Assembly (NCBI GenBank): GCA_964344305.1
Contig: CAYFMT010000010.1
Coordinates: forward strand, 18,652 to 82,651
Direction: 5' to 3'
DNA: 64,000 nucleotides
From: JABMOV01 sp964344305
GTDB taxonomy: Bacteria > Fidelibacterota > Marinisomatia > Marinisomatales > JABMOV01
Every line of letters starts with the position of its first letter. The stretch's first letter is position 1. Under the pieces are notes generated by a model. The model was not told the DNA's origin. It did no database searches and saw only the letters and a list, made by a program, of their open reading frames with translations. Position numbers and translations under genes: made by a program. Positions 1-9,429 of the stretch are shown here, in pieces.

Positions 1-849
1 ACGAAAACTGTATGGATCCTGGGTTCGGTCACAGTCCTTATGACTTGCAACGATTTCGCTGCCTTTTAAGAATTTGGAAATTCGAGCGGCCGACCTTTGT
101 TGTCCTGGATGAGCTTTCAATGCATGTATTTCAGCATCAAATATCTGAGCCGATGACAGTGAGGATTCGACGGAAACAGCGCCAATGAGATCAGCCTGAT
201 CCAGTAGAGAATTTGATTGGACCAAAGCAGACAATCCGATGGCCGCGCTGATCTGAGTACCGTTGATGAGACTTAACCCTTCTTTCGCCTCGAGAGTCAG
301 AGGTGATCCGCCTGTTTGTTTTATCACTTTATCCGCCGACTGCAATTCTGCCTTATAAATCACCTCGCCTTCACCTATCAAACAAAGGGCTATCTGTGAC
401 AAAGGTGCCAGGTCACCGCTGGCGCCCACGGATCCCTTGGAGGGAACAACGGGAATGATATCATGATTCAGGAAATGAACAATCTGATGAGCCACATCCA
501 ACCTGACACCGCTGGCCCCTTTTGCAAATGTCATGAGCTTAATAAGCATGGTCGTTCGGACAATCCCGGGCTCAAGTGGCTCACCCACTCCTGCTGCATG
601 GCTTTTTACCAGGTTGTACTGAAGAGTATTTCTATCCGCTTCGGATATGTTCACCTGACTCAATTTTCCAAATCCAGTGGTAACACCGTAGATTTTGGAA
701 TGTCTGCTCAGGTGGTCTGTTAGAATGTCATGGGATCGTTCAATGGATTCTATCGCTTCTGAGGTCAATTCCACATGAATAGGACCGTAGAGCGCGGGCA
801 AGAAATCTTGGAGGGTAAACGAACGGTTGGAAATGGTTAAGGTATCCAT
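1..849 (-). CDS. hutH: Histidine ammonia-lyase (HutH), 3' end cut off by the window edge
   Basis: Deaminates L-histidine to urocanate, the first step of histidine degradation, in the cytoplasm. I translated the minus strand from the ATG at 847-849 and the frame stays open for 283 codons to base 1. The segment GSVGASGDLAPLSQ is visible; its Ala-Ser-Gly at about residues 141-143 is the triplet that cyclises to the MIO electrophile and falls at the position usual for HutH. The start has the typical order YGVTTGFGKL, then NLVKSHAAGVG, and the visible end reads QDPYSF, also conserved in the family. About 220 residues would remain outside the window. Phenylalanine/tyrosine ammonia-lyase shares the fold, so the substrate is by similarity. 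It follows the dinG gene by 94 bp and may have its own promoter; no other hut gene is visible. Confidence 0.9.
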   Translation of the reverse strand, partial: MDTLTISNRSFTLQDFLPALYGPIHVELTSEAIESIERSHDILTDHLSRHSKIYGVTTGFGKLSQVNISEADRNTLQYNLVKSHAAGVGEPLEPGIVRTTMLIKLMTFAKGASGVRLDVAHQIVHFLNHDIIPVVPSKGSVGASGDLAPLSQIALCLIGEGEVIYKAELQSADKVIKQTGGSPLTLEAKEGLSLINGTQISAAIGLSALVQSNSLLDQADLIGAVSVESSLSSAQIFDAEIHALKAHPGQQRSAARISKFLKGSEIVASHKDCDRTQDPYSFR

Positions 850-943
850 TGGGGAAATTATTATAATTGACATTTAGAAAACAATATCGAGTTGAAGAGA
901 TTTCGACTGATATTACAGTCAAATGGATCACATGTCAGGTAGT

Positions 944-3766
944 TTAGTACTCCAACTCATCTACATGACCAAAAACAGTAAATGGAACGGGTATAGCTTC
1001 CCGAAAATGCTGACCATACCTCTTTGTAATTATCCTCTCATCCAGTACGATAAAAATCCCCTCATCCGAGGTGGTTCTAATCAAGCGACCAAATCCCTGT
1101 CGAAACTTCATGATGCACTCTGGAATGGAGAATTCAAGAAAGCTATTGCCTCCTTCATCCTTTATGGAATCAGCGTAGGCCTTGATGATGGGTTCCGTGG
1201 GCACATCAAATGGCAGTTTTGTGATGATGAGGATTTCCAGTAGATCCCCCGGAAGGTCTACCCCCTCCCAGAATGAATTCGTACCAAGGAGAATCCCATT
1301 TTCAACAGAAGACATCCCCTTTATCAATGCGTATCGTGACGAACCAAACCCCTGGGCAAAAAGCGGAATATCCTCGCCACCTTTCTTCTGTCTCAACTCA
1401 TGATACACAGCATTTAATGTGGCATGTGCCGTAAATAGCGCCATGATCCTTTTCCCGTATCGCTTGTAGCTGGTATAAATAACCGATGCAATGGCTGCAG
1501 GGTCTGTGGTAATGGATTTCCCACCACCAAACTGGTAATACTTCACCTGGTCAGCGTAAAAGAATGGACTCCTAAAGGTTGTGGATGTTACTTTATGAGA
1601 AATGGATCCGTCCAATCCTGCTCTTTTTTTAAAATACCGGAAGGATTCATCCACCTGCAATGTTGCGGACGTAATGATACCATATTCCAGGGGTTCGAAA
1701 AACTCAGACCTCAACGTTTCAGAGACGTTCACCGGAGCCGCATTCAATGTAATCTCGAGAGTCGGTTGAGTAGAAGATCTGGAGTAATACCGTCCTTCCT
1801 GCCAGTAGACCCAATCGTCATTCTGTTGCTCAGTGAGCTGTTGAGCCGCAAGATGAAGACCGGAAAGCTGATCGATATTCTTTTCCAGTGACAACAGTAA
1901 CTCTGCATAATCCGTTTCATGGGAATCCATTTCCAGAATAGCAGAATGAATCTTTCCAAACACAGTTTTAAGTGCATTGATTTCCTTTAAGAATGAACCC
2001 AACTCGCCATATACCTGTCCGTATTCTTCTGTGAGATTCTCTGTAATATGCTTCTTGGTATAGGCATCATTTGGATTATATCGATCAAAAAAGGTGGCTG
2101 CCATAGCTCCAAAAAGTGTATCTGCCTCTACCAGACATCGCGCAGCAGCCTGATATAGTGTATCCTTCATTTTGGCCATATCTGCATTCATCTTTGCAAG
2201 AAATTCGATGGTATTCATCCATCGAAAATTCAATGCCTGGGTCGGGTCCGCATCCCTCAACGTGTTTTGGGTTGAATATTTATCGAAACTCATAGTTAAC
2301 TGCTGATAGGCTGCATGAACAAGATTGTGACCCTCGTCGATGAGAACGGTATTGTATTCAGGCAGATACCCTGACATACTCATTTCTGTCAACAACAGCG
2401 AATGATTTACAATGATCACCTGGGCGTTGTAAACAGCCTGACGGAGTTTTCCAAAATAGCAACCATGATGTTTCTGGCATAAATTCGTCGTACAGTAGCC
2501 TGGTTCACTGGTGATCATGGATGTTACCCGACTGGGCTTCGCACTCCAGAATCCACCACACTCAGATAGATCACCTGTCTGGGTAAAATTCAACCACACC
2601 AGCACTGGAAGCAGGGATTCCACTTCTCGTGCTGAAAGCATCCTTTTTGCATCGGAAATCAGTGAATATAGACGGGTTTTGCAGATATAATTTCGACGAC
2701 CTTTCAAGACAACAGCCTGTACCGAGATATCTGCCGTATCTGCAATCAATGGCAGATCCTTGTAAAACAATTGATCCTGGAGGTGTTTTGTGTAACAGGA
2801 AATGATAACAGGACCATCATCGGGGTTCAGGCTTGCTTTTTTTAGCGCAGGAAACAAGTATGCCATGGATTTTCCAAGACCCGTACCTGCTTCTATGATT
2901 CCAATAGCGGAAGAACCGGTGATGGTATCCTCTACGAATTGTGAATATCTGGTCTGATCCTGACGTTCTTCATACTTCTCCATGGACTGAGACAGCATAC
3001 CGTTCTTACCAAACACATCTCTGGCGGATGCACCTGCAATGTCCTGATTACCATCTCTTACATAGATATTGGAGATGGATTGCTTTGCTTTGGAAGAATC
3101 ACCCAGCGATCCTTTGGCAATCCCCTTTCGGGCATAGAGACCAGCCAATCGCTCAAAGAGCAACTTGTTAGGAAGAGAAAATGGCTCCATAACCTGAACA
3201 ATAGATGACAGCGTGGTCAGAGGTAAACTGATGGATTCATTCATGAGCCGGGTAAAAACCAGTCCGCAATTTTCCGCATCCTTCCGTGCCCTATGAGATC
3301 CGGATGAATCCAACCCAAAAATGTCTGCTGTGGTACCCAGATTAAAGGCAGGATTGTCGTACATTAGGGATCGTGCAAGTGGCAAGGTATCGTACAACTC
3401 ATGCTCGGATTCAACCTTCTCATGTCGACCCCATAAAGCTCGTAAAAAACCAATATCAAAACTGATGTTGTGTGCCACCAACGGATCGTTCCCAAGAAAG
3501 TCGTGAAATTCATGAACGATATCTTCCTCAACTGGAGAATCCTTTACCATGTCATTGGAAATTCCCGTTATCTCAGTAATAAAATTGGAAATGGTTTTTT
3601 GCGGATTAACCAGCGTCACAAATTCATCTACTACTTCACCATTTTCAAACCGAAGTGCGGCAATTTCGATGATTCTATCCTGAACCGGATCCAGACCGGT
3701 GGTCTCGAAATCAAATGCAATAAATGTGGATAATTTTACTTCATGTAATATTTTAGATATTTCCAT
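944..3766 (-). CDS. dinG: DinG-type DEDDh exonuclease fused to an XPD-like helicase
   Basis: Predicted DNA repair enzyme of the Gram-positive-style DinG type, 940 aa, with an N-terminal DnaQ-like 3'-5' exonuclease and a C-terminal superfamily 2 helicase. The exonuclease shows D19-F-E21 and the late H158/D163 of a DEDDh site. The helicase shows a Walker A (EAGTGLGKS, about residues 292-300) and a DEGH box (about 477-480). Cysteines at about 362, 425, 430 and 436 lie between those motifs, where XPD/DinG helicases hold a 4Fe-4S cluster, so a cluster is plausible. The start codon overlaps the stop of the upstream flavoprotein gene by one base (TAATG), implying translational coupling. It is the last gene of the long operon that starts near 13585. 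In related organisms the exonuclease-fused form may act mainly as a nuclease; activity here cannot be read from sequence. Confidence 0.9.
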   Translation of the reverse strand: MEISKILHEVKLSTFIAFDFETTGLDPVQDRIIEIAALRFENGEVVDEFVTLVNPQKTISNFITEITGISNDMVKDSPVEEDIVHEFHDFLGNDPLVAHNISFDIGFLRALWGRHEKVESEHELYDTLPLARSLMYDNPAFNLGTTADIFGLDSSGSHRARKDAENCGLVFTRLMNESISLPLTTLSSIVQVMEPFSLPNKLLFERLAGLYARKGIAKGSLGDSSKAKQSISNIYVRDGNQDIAGASARDVFGKNGMLSQSMEKYEERQDQTRYSQFVEDTITGSSAIGIIEAGTGLGKSMAYLFPALKKASLNPDDGPVIISCYTKHLQDQLFYKDLPLIADTADISVQAVVLKGRRNYICKTRLYSLISDAKRMLSAREVESLLPVLVWLNFTQTGDLSECGGFWSAKPSRVTSMITSEPGYCTTNLCQKHHGCYFGKLRQAVYNAQVIIVNHSLLLTEMSMSGYLPEYNTVLIDEGHNLVHAAYQQLTMSFDKYSTQNTLRDADPTQALNFRWMNTIEFLAKMNADMAKMKDTLYQAAARCLVEADTLFGAMAATFFDRYNPNDAYTKKHITENLTEEYGQVYGELGSFLKEINALKTVFGKIHSAILEMDSHETDYAELLLSLEKNIDQLSGLHLAAQQLTEQQNDDWVYWQEGRYYSRSSTQPTLEITLNAAPVNVSETLRSEFFEPLEYGIITSATLQVDESFRYFKKRAGLDGSISHKVTSTTFRSPFFYADQVKYYQFGGGKSITTDPAAIASVIYTSYKRYGKRIMALFTAHATLNAVYHELRQKKGGEDIPLFAQGFGSSRYALIKGMSSVENGILLGTNSFWEGVDLPGDLLEILIITKLPFDVPTEPIIKAYADSIKDEGGNSFLEFSIPECIMKFRQGFGRLIRTTSDEGIFIVLDERIITKRYGQHFREAIPVPFTVFGHVDELEY

Positions 3767-4953
3767 TATATTCCTGTAAATGCGCGAGCTACATCCACAA
3801 GTAATGTGGGTTTTTTGCTCACTGCTGTAGAAAACAATTTGAAGAGGCTTCTATCGGATTCCGGTACCTTTAACAATGCATCTGCAATGTTGTTGAGGTC
3901 GTGATCCGAGAATTTATAAATAGCCTCCTTTATACGATATAGGCGTTCATGGTTTTTACCGCCAATTTTATACCAGGCCTGATTGTAAGGTTTTAAATTA
4001 GAAACAGTGGGCGCTTTCCCTGCCTTCAGCACTTTAGCAGCTGTTTCAGCTGCAAGGAGCCCGCTTCTCATTCCTGCTACAATGCCACCACCGGTCACAG
4101 GGTTCACCATTCGTGCTGCATCCCCTACCAACATAAGCCCATCTGCGGTGATACTCTTCAGGGTTTTTCCAACGGGAATTCCACCTGCTACCGTTGTAAG
4201 AACAGATGCAGACGGGTAGAACTCATCCATGAACTCATCAAGGTATTTTAATGCGGATTTACCCTGTTTTGCAAAGGTGCCAGAAATACCCAGACCGATG
4301 TTTGCCATGTGCTTTCCTTTGGGAAACACCCATAAATACCCACCGGGGGCCCAAAAACTTGATAAATAGAAATCGATCCTGTCTTCTTCGACGTCTACAC
4401 CAGATACGGTTTTCTGTATCCCAGATTCCACATCTTTCAACTTCAAATTCGTGGATAGTCCAGCCCATCGCCCGATGCGGCTTTCAACACCATCGGCGCC
4501 AACAACAAGTTTTGCCTTCAGTGAAAATTCTTCATTCAAGTACTTACCGGTCACACCAGATACAGTATCATTGTCAAAAACCAATCCTGATACATACGCT
4601 TTTGTCACTATGGTTGCCCCTGCATTTCCAGCATACTGCGCAAGGTCATAATCGAAAATGCGCCGATCAAGGATATATCCTTCTTCCTTTAGCTTGAATT
4701 CTACTTCATGTCGGTTTGGAGCTGTGAGTTTTATTTTGTCAACGGAAGAGCGAATCCAGTGTTTTTGCGGTTCGTGAAAAATACGCAACCCTGCATCACT
4801 CACAGCTTCACCACATCGGACGGGCATGCCAATGTCTCTGTCTTTCTCCAAGAGAATAACCGACAGACCTGCGTTTGCAGCATGAAGGGCAAATGTGGAT
4901 CCTGCAGGCCCCCCACCTACCACAATAATATCGTAGGATTTAGTTTTCCACAT
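3766..4953 (-). CDS. Geranylgeranyl reductase family FAD-dependent oxidoreductase
   Basis: A 395-residue flavoprotein of the geranylgeranyl reductase family, which saturates isoprenoid double bonds in chlorophyll, quinone or archaeal lipid precursors. The N-terminus carries the Rossmann FAD motif VVGGGPAGS (residues about 11-19), followed by an RCGEAVS segment typical of the family; GGYLWVFPKG near residue 205 matches the family's substrate-side motif, and the second FAD motif GLMLVGDAAR follows. The gene starts inside the end of a two-cluster ferredoxin gene (14-bp overlap), which suggests that the ferredoxin supplies electrons. The substrate is unknown: a menaquinone side chain or other polyprenyl lipid is my inference. 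Family assignment is strong, substrate is not. Confidence 0.85.
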   Translation of the reverse strand: MWKTKSYDIIVVGGGPAGSTFALHAANAGLSVILLEKDRDIGMPVRCGEAVSDAGLRIFHEPQKHWIRSSVDKIKLTAPNRHEVEFKLKEEGYILDRRIFDYDLAQYAGNAGATIVTKAYVSGLVFDNDTVSGVTGKYLNEEFSLKAKLVVGADGVESRIGRWAGLSTNLKLKDVESGIQKTVSGVDVEEDRIDFYLSSFWAPGGYLWVFPKGKHMANIGLGISGTFAKQGKSALKYLDEFMDEFYPSASVLTTVAGGIPVGKTLKSITADGLMLVGDAARMVNPVTGGGIVAGMRSGLLAAETAAKVLKAGKAPTVSNLKPYNQAWYKIGGKNHERLYRIKEAIYKFSDHDLNNIADALLKVPESDRSLFKLFSTAVSKKPTLLVDVARAFTGI

Positions 4954-5116
4954 GACTCAGCACATCGATAGGACACACATAGACACAAAGATCGCAATCA
5001 ATACAAATGTCATCATCTATGGTTATTTCTGCTTCTTTTAACTCAATACAATCCGGAGGACAAACACCAACACAGCATCCACAAAAATCACATTTATTCT
5101 CCTCAATAAGGATCAT
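4940..5116 (-). CDS. Small 2[4Fe-4S] ferredoxin
   Basis: A 58-residue protein found by translating the gap between two longer genes. It carries two complete bacterial ferredoxin motifs, C9-x2-C12-x2-C15-x3-C19-P and C38-x2-C41-x2-C44-x3-C48-P, and almost nothing else. It therefore should be a soluble cytoplasmic electron carrier. Its ATG overlaps the stop of the upstream membrane-protein gene by four bases (ATGA), and its end overlaps the start of the downstream geranylgeranyl reductase-like gene by 14 bp. This tight packing argues that it is the dedicated donor for that flavoprotein. An extra cysteine (C14) directly precedes C15 and C23 follows the first motif. Confidence 0.92.
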   Translation of the reverse strand: MILIEENKCDFCGCCVGVCPPDCIELKEAEITIDDDICIDCDLCVYVCPIDVLSHVEN

Positions 5117-5922
5117 GACAGGGTCAGGTCTTCCTTTGCTTCAACCATCAATGTAGGATAAACAATTCCATAACGGAAATAATGGTAAAACCGTAATCCG
5201 TGAAAATGAATGAACATCATAACCAGAAGCCACGGTGCCCTCATGGAAATGAAAAATCCAAAGATAAATATTGAATAGATTCTGGATCTTCTAATGTGAC
5301 GCGGCTGGGGCGAAACAAGTGATACAATAACGAAGGGAATAAACACCCCTGTTGCGGTAGTGATGACTGGTTCATCCTGATACCATCCAAGGACAAGAGC
5401 AGCTAACAATAAAACAAGGGATAACCCATTGTACATAATTCTTTTGGACTGATCTCCAACCTGCCATCGCTCATGCTCATCTTTTTCCAGGGGAATGAGA
5501 AAAATGACATACACAGCCGGGATGCATAGAAAATACGGTATGCCAATTTTTATTCCTGTGAGTGGATTCCCAAACCACCCAAGAAGAAACAGTCCAATTC
5601 CCAGAACTAAAAAGATGCCCATTCCGGTCCATGGCGTATTTCGATGTTTATCAGGCGAGAAATAGTTCGTTTTTTTCAACGCAATCGAAAATAATACGGT
5701 TATTATCAGCGCTGTAATAATCTCGACAGTCCATCCCGAGAAATCCCAGAAATAATACCGATCCTCTACTGCTTTTCGCCACCCGACACCAGCGCCAAAA
5801 AGAATCCATGGTGAATACCATTCGAACGGTAAATAATCCATGACAGGATCCATTTTTTGAAACAGAGTCGATCCAGAATCGTATCGTTTCGATTTTTCCG
5901 GGAACAGGCGTGCAATCCACAT
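5113..5922 (-). CDS. Integral membrane protein of unknown function
   Basis: A 269-residue protein not recognised. Hydrophobic stretches near residues 68-82, 100-118, 126-146, 165-182, 188-205 and 215-240 suggest five or six membrane passes. The start is rich in aromatic residues, and a run of histidines and aromatic residues (FIHFHGLRFYHYFRYG) lies near the C-terminus. It sits between a sodium-dependent transporter gene (9-bp gap) and the small ferredoxin (4-bp overlap), so it is probably co-transcribed with both. A link to isoprenoid or lipid metabolism through the ferredoxin and flavoprotein neighbours is possible but speculative. Confidence 0.6.
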   Translation of the reverse strand: MWIARLFPEKSKRYDSGSTLFQKMDPVMDYLPFEWYSPWILFGAGVGWRKAVEDRYYFWDFSGWTVEIITALIITVLFSIALKKTNYFSPDKHRNTPWTGMGIFLVLGIGLFLLGWFGNPLTGIKIGIPYFLCIPAVYVIFLIPLEKDEHERWQVGDQSKRIMYNGLSLVLLLAALVLGWYQDEPVITTATGVFIPFVIVSLVSPQPRHIRRSRIYSIFIFGFFISMRAPWLLVMMFIHFHGLRFYHYFRYGIVYPTLMVEAKEDLTLS

Positions 5923-5931
5923 AATGTATCC

Positions 5932-7296
5932 TTAGATAATATTCAGTTTGTACAGTAGAACGATAAAAATAAGAATGGGTGAAATAACTTTCAGGAAAAA
6001 TGACCATACTGACATGAGCCATGGGTTCAATTCTATAAGTTGTTCAGCACCATTTTTCACCTCAATGATGGCCTTATCCATACCCCAGATCCAGCCCACA
6101 AAGATAGCGATGAAAAAACCACCGAGGGGCAGCAGGATATTGGATGCAAGATAATCAGCCACATCGAAAAAGTTCATTCCAAAAAAGGTCACATCTGACA
6201 TGATATTGAATGAGAGGGCACTTGGGACTCCCAGCAGAAAGGCAAGAAATCCAAAAATAACCACCGCCTTATGACGTTCCCATCCTTTCTCATCTACAAA
6301 ATAAGCCACGACAACTTCCAACAGAGATATGGCGGATGTTAAAGCGGCCAGTGACAGGAGCAGAAAAAACAAAATGGCAAATATGTATCCTCCTGGCATT
6401 TTCGTAAATACAATGGGCAAGGTCTGAAAAATAAGGCCTGGACCACTTGCCGGATCCTGTCCCGTTGCAAATACTGCAGTGAAAATAGCTATTCCCGCAA
6501 AAAGCGCAATGACTGTATCCAGGATCACCACCTGGGTAGCTGCCCCAAGGACATTATCCTTTTTTGATAAATAACTTCCATAAGTCATCATGGCACCCAT
6601 CCCAAGGCTTAGAGTAAAAAATGCATGTCCAAGGGCGATGAGTACAGATTCACCGTCAATTCTAGACCAATCCGGATTCCACAGGAAATTCATTCCCTCC
6701 CCTGCACCGGGAAGGGTCAAACCACGTATGACCAGGATGAGAAGAATAAATAGCAGGACAGGCATCATGACCTTGCTTCCTCGTTCAATTCCCCCCTTTA
6801 CACCAAAATACACCACAATCATCGTTAGCATGAAAAAGAATCCATGATAACCCAGTATCCAACGTGTATTTCCCACCAGTGATCCAAAATGATCGTTGGC
6901 AATGGAAGCATCCGTGAATGTGGAAAAAACGCCCTTCAGTGCTTCAACGATATATCCGAGCGACCATCCTGCAATGACACTGTAAAAGGAAAGAATGATG
7001 GCTCCTGCGATGACACCGATTGCTCCCAGGGATGTCCAAAACATATTTCCTTCAGACAATCTGTGGAATGCTCCAACGGGGTTTTTCTGCGTTGTACGAC
7101 CCATGAGTATTTCTGCCACCAGTACAGGCAATCCAATGAGAGCAATGCACACAAGGTAGACAAATACGAATGCTGCGCCACCATTTTCACCAGCGATATA
7201 TGGAAATTTCCATATATTTCCAAGACCAATTGCCGATCCGGCTGCTGCAAGGATAAACCCAATTCTAGACCCCCATTGTTCTCGTTGTTGTGTCAT
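5932..7296 (-). CDS. Sodium-dependent transporter, NSS/SNF family
   Basis: A 454-residue inner-membrane symporter of the neurotransmitter:sodium symporter family (LeuT fold). The N-terminus has the family hallmark: WGSRIGFILAAAGSAIGLGN, then IWKFPYIAGENGG, which is the unwound TM1 that binds sodium and substrate. About eleven to twelve hydrophobic segments follow and the length is normal for bacterial members, which usually import amino acids. The substrate cannot be told. Its start overlaps the stop of the DUF5683-like gene by four bases (ATGA), and the membrane-protein gene follows nine bases downstream. Confidence 0.9.
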   Translation of the reverse strand: MTQQREQWGSRIGFILAAAGSAIGLGNIWKFPYIAGENGGAAFVFVYLVCIALIGLPVLVAEILMGRTTQKNPVGAFHRLSEGNMFWTSLGAIGVIAGAIILSFYSVIAGWSLGYIVEALKGVFSTFTDASIANDHFGSLVGNTRWILGYHGFFFMLTMIVVYFGVKGGIERGSKVMMPVLLFILLILVIRGLTLPGAGEGMNFLWNPDWSRIDGESVLIALGHAFFTLSLGMGAMMTYGSYLSKKDNVLGAATQVVILDTVIALFAGIAIFTAVFATGQDPASGPGLIFQTLPIVFTKMPGGYIFAILFFLLLSLAALTSAISLLEVVVAYFVDEKGWERHKAVVIFGFLAFLLGVPSALSFNIMSDVTFFGMNFFDVADYLASNILLPLGGFFIAIFVGWIWGMDKAIIEVKNGAEQLIELNPWLMSVWSFFLKVISPILIFIVLLYKLNII

Positions 7297-7712
7297 TCTG
7301 ATTCTTCCTCTTTGTTTTGATTACCGTCTAATTCTTCATCCACAATTTCATCAAAATTATCTAAATGGGCATCCACAATAGCGTCCAGTGTGCCATAGAT
7401 GTATAGAATAGCCATCCACCACGCAAACTTATTCCTTTTTTGCAGGTATTGAACCCTTCTTAAATCCATGGTGGTAGGGTCGTAATCCCTGTACAATTCG
7501 CGATTTTCCTGGAATTGAACATAAGATGCTACTTCCAATCCCATAATAATGGCAGCTTTTATGTACTTACCATTGTAAACCTGACCAAGTCCTGGAAATA
7601 CCAGTCCAAGGTAACCGGCTGTTTTTGGGTCTTTGACCCTGACAGAATCTGTCTGGCAGAATCCAATTGCCATTGTCAGGAAAGCAATAATAACGACTTT
7701 ACCTGCTGACAT
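7293..7712 (-). CDS. Small exported/membrane protein, DUF5683-like
   Basis: A 139-residue protein with an N-terminal signal sequence (hydrophobic residues about 4-18, ending near GFCQ) and a segment YLGLVFPGLGQVYNGKYIKA that resembles the glycine-rich membrane motif of DUF5683 proteins common in the FCB group. A second hydrophobic stretch lies near residues 95-110 and the C-terminus is strongly acidic (about the last 25 residues). Function is unknown. It overlaps the lipid kinase gene upstream by 14 bp and the transporter gene downstream by 4 bp, so it belongs to the same operon. Confidence 0.7.
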   Translation of the reverse strand: MSAGKVVIIAFLTMAIGFCQTDSVRVKDPKTAGYLGLVFPGLGQVYNGKYIKAAIIMGLEVASYVQFQENRELYRDYDPTTMDLRRVQYLQKRNKFAWWMAILYIYGTLDAIVDAHLDNFDEIVDEELDGNQNKEEESE

Positions 7713-8613
7713 ATGATGAGCTTGACCAGTTTCCTATTACTCGCTGAGATTTTGGGATTATCGATACATCCAGGGAAGTCCTGTCTCCACCCAACTTTTC
7801 ACCATCCAAATGCATGGGTATAGGTTTGTTGCCTGTTACCTTAAGGGATTTTACTCGGAATATCTCGATTTCGTCCAGCACATCGATGGTCCCATTCAGT
7901 AATCGTGAAAAATTCTTGATAACAGTCCAACGTGATATATTCCTTACAATACAAAGATCGAAGAATCCATCCTCCAGTTTTGCTTTTGGCGTCAACTGCA
8001 ATCCCCCTCCAACATTCCATCCATTTCCTATGCTAATAAGATAGATGTCTTCGTCAATTGATATACCCTCAGCCTCCAGTTTTATGGGAATTCTTTTGTA
8101 AAAGATCAAAACCCAGGCAATGGCCAGTAAATATTTTATGGATCCCTTTATGAAGGATAGTTTGCGTCCTACTTCGTTTGCCCGTCCTTCAAATCCAAGA
8201 CCCAGCACATTCACGAATCGGCGTTCATTTACCAGACCAACATCAATCTTCTGATCATTATGCTCTATCAGGATATCAATGGCTGACTCTGGATCATCCA
8301 AGGGTATGCAGCAACTCCGGGCAAAATCATTTCCGGTTCCTATGGGAATCAAACCAAAAGGCTTGTTTAACTCAGGGAGTCCATTAATGATTTCATTGAT
8401 GGTGCCATCACCTCCTACAGCCACAATCACATCAAAATCATCTGCCAGCTCTTTCACCAATTCAGTTGCATGCATGGGCTCCTGCGTAAAATGAAATTCA
8501 TAGGCCAAACCACGTTTCCTGAAAATGGACTCAATCTCCGGGAGAGCTTTCAGCGTTTTTCCACTTCCACCAACGGGGTTAACAATGAGGAGATATTTCT
8601 TCTTATTTTCCAT
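7699..8613 (-). CDS. Diacylglycerol/sphingosine kinase-family lipid kinase (YegS/BmrU/DgkB type)
   Basis: A 304-residue soluble lipid kinase. It opens with KYLLIVNPVGGSGK, the usual N-terminus of the DAGK catalytic family, and has the nucleotide-binding VAVGGDGTINEIINGL at about residues 64-79. A further conserved IPIGTGNDFAR follows near residue 94. Family members phosphorylate diacylglycerol or related lipids at the inner membrane using ATP. The exact lipid is unknown. Its ATG overlaps the ridA stop by one base (TAATG). Confidence 0.88.
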   Translation of the reverse strand: MENKKKYLLIVNPVGGSGKTLKALPEIESIFRKRGLAYEFHFTQEPMHATELVKELADDFDVIVAVGGDGTINEIINGLPELNKPFGLIPIGTGNDFARSCCIPLDDPESAIDILIEHNDQKIDVGLVNERRFVNVLGLGFEGRANEVGRKLSFIKGSIKYLLAIAWVLIFYKRIPIKLEAEGISIDEDIYLISIGNGWNVGGGLQLTPKAKLEDGFFDLCIVRNISRWTVIKNFSRLLNGTIDVLDEIEIFRVKSLKVTGNKPIPMHLDGEKLGGDRTSLDVSIIPKSQRVIGNWSSSSYVSR

Positions 8614-9002
8614 TATTTCGGACTATGAGCAATACACTCAATTTCTACATCGGTTCCCAGTGGAAGTGCTGACACCTGGACGGCCGATCTAGCCGGCGGC
8701 TCCATTCCACTGAAAACGTCAGTGAACACCTCATTTAGCTCAGAAAATCTGCCAAGGTCTGTTAAAAACACTGTCAATTTGATGGTATGAGATAGTGAAC
8801 TTCCTTTTTCAGCTAGGATGGCTTCAATATTATTTAAAACGCGATACACACGATCCTTAAAATTTCCTTCTATAAGTTTCCCGGTTTCAGGGTCCAATGG
8901 GATTTGTCCTGCCGTAAAGATGAGTCCCTTAATAGCCATTCCCTGGTTGTATGGACCTATTGCTGCAGGAGCGTTGGATGTACGAATAATTTCACGATTC
9001 AT
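8613..9002 (-). CDS. ridA: RidA family enamine/imine deaminase
   Basis: A 129-residue RidA/YjgF/UK114 protein, which hydrolyses reactive 2-aminoacrylate-type enamines released by PLP enzymes. Recognisable elements are APAAIGPYNQG at the N-terminus, FTAGQIPLDPETG, and the C-terminal PPARSAVQVSALPLGTDVEIE, which includes the arginine that binds the carboxylate. I chose the ATG at 9000-9002 (MNREII) rather than an earlier in-frame ATG because a GGAGG ribosome site lies directly upstream and the protein then has the normal family length. It overlaps the PPC-domain gene by 11 bp. Confidence 0.93.
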   Translation of the reverse strand: MNREIIRTSNAPAAIGPYNQGMAIKGLIFTAGQIPLDPETGKLIEGNFKDRVYRVLNNIEAILAEKGSSLSHTIKLTVFLTDLGRFSELNEVFTDVFSGMEPPARSAVQVSALPLGTDVEIECIAHSPK

Positions 9003-9429
9003 TTTTTTCCTCCAGACACCAGGTGGCCAGTCCAATATCAGCATTCATTTTTCGTGATGCATCACCATGAAGTTTTTTAATGACAAATTCTCCCACAGCA
9101 GCCACATCCATTTCGAACAGATGTCCGCCTTTGGTATTCATGTCATGATCCCCCAGTGTCAGGTGGATATGAATGAAAGGTTCCCCGTCCAAGAGAGTAA
9201 TGTTCCCATCACAGGATAACAATTCCCGTGCATCATCAAACGTGACTTTGATATAGGATTGTTTTGGTATGTCGTAGGCACCAATGGTGGCGTTTTTTAC
9301 AGCACCAATACCCGAAACCGTCCCATTGTATATACCATGGTCTTTACAAAACTGCGTCAGGGTTTCCATAACGGGTTCATTTTTCTCCACATATACAAAA
9401 TACGTATCATCATATTGCTGGTATTGCAT
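8992..9429 (-). CDS. PPC/DUF296 domain protein
   Basis: A 145-residue single-domain protein of the PPC (plants and prokaryotes conserved, DUF296) family. It shows GTVSGIGAVKNATIGAYD and the histidine-rich HIHLTLGDHD followed by GGHL, which form the metal-binding face of the trimeric fold. Bacterial stand-alone members have no AT-hook and their role is unclear; DNA binding is not established. The start was set at 9429 because that ATG overlaps the alaS stop by one base (TAATG), while an earlier ATG would lie inside alaS. Confidence 0.85.
   Translation of the reverse strand: MQYQQYDDTYFVYVEKNEPVMETLTQFCKDHGIYNGTVSGIGAVKNATIGAYDIPKQSYIKVTFDDARELLSCDGNITLLDGEPFIHIHLTLGDHDMNTKGGHLFEMDVAAVGEFVIKKLHGDASRKMNADIGLATWCLEEKNES

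Noticed and set aside
923..1243. Plus-strand open frames opposite the dinG-type gene
   Set aside because: Low-quality shadows of a gene with full domain support on the minus strand.
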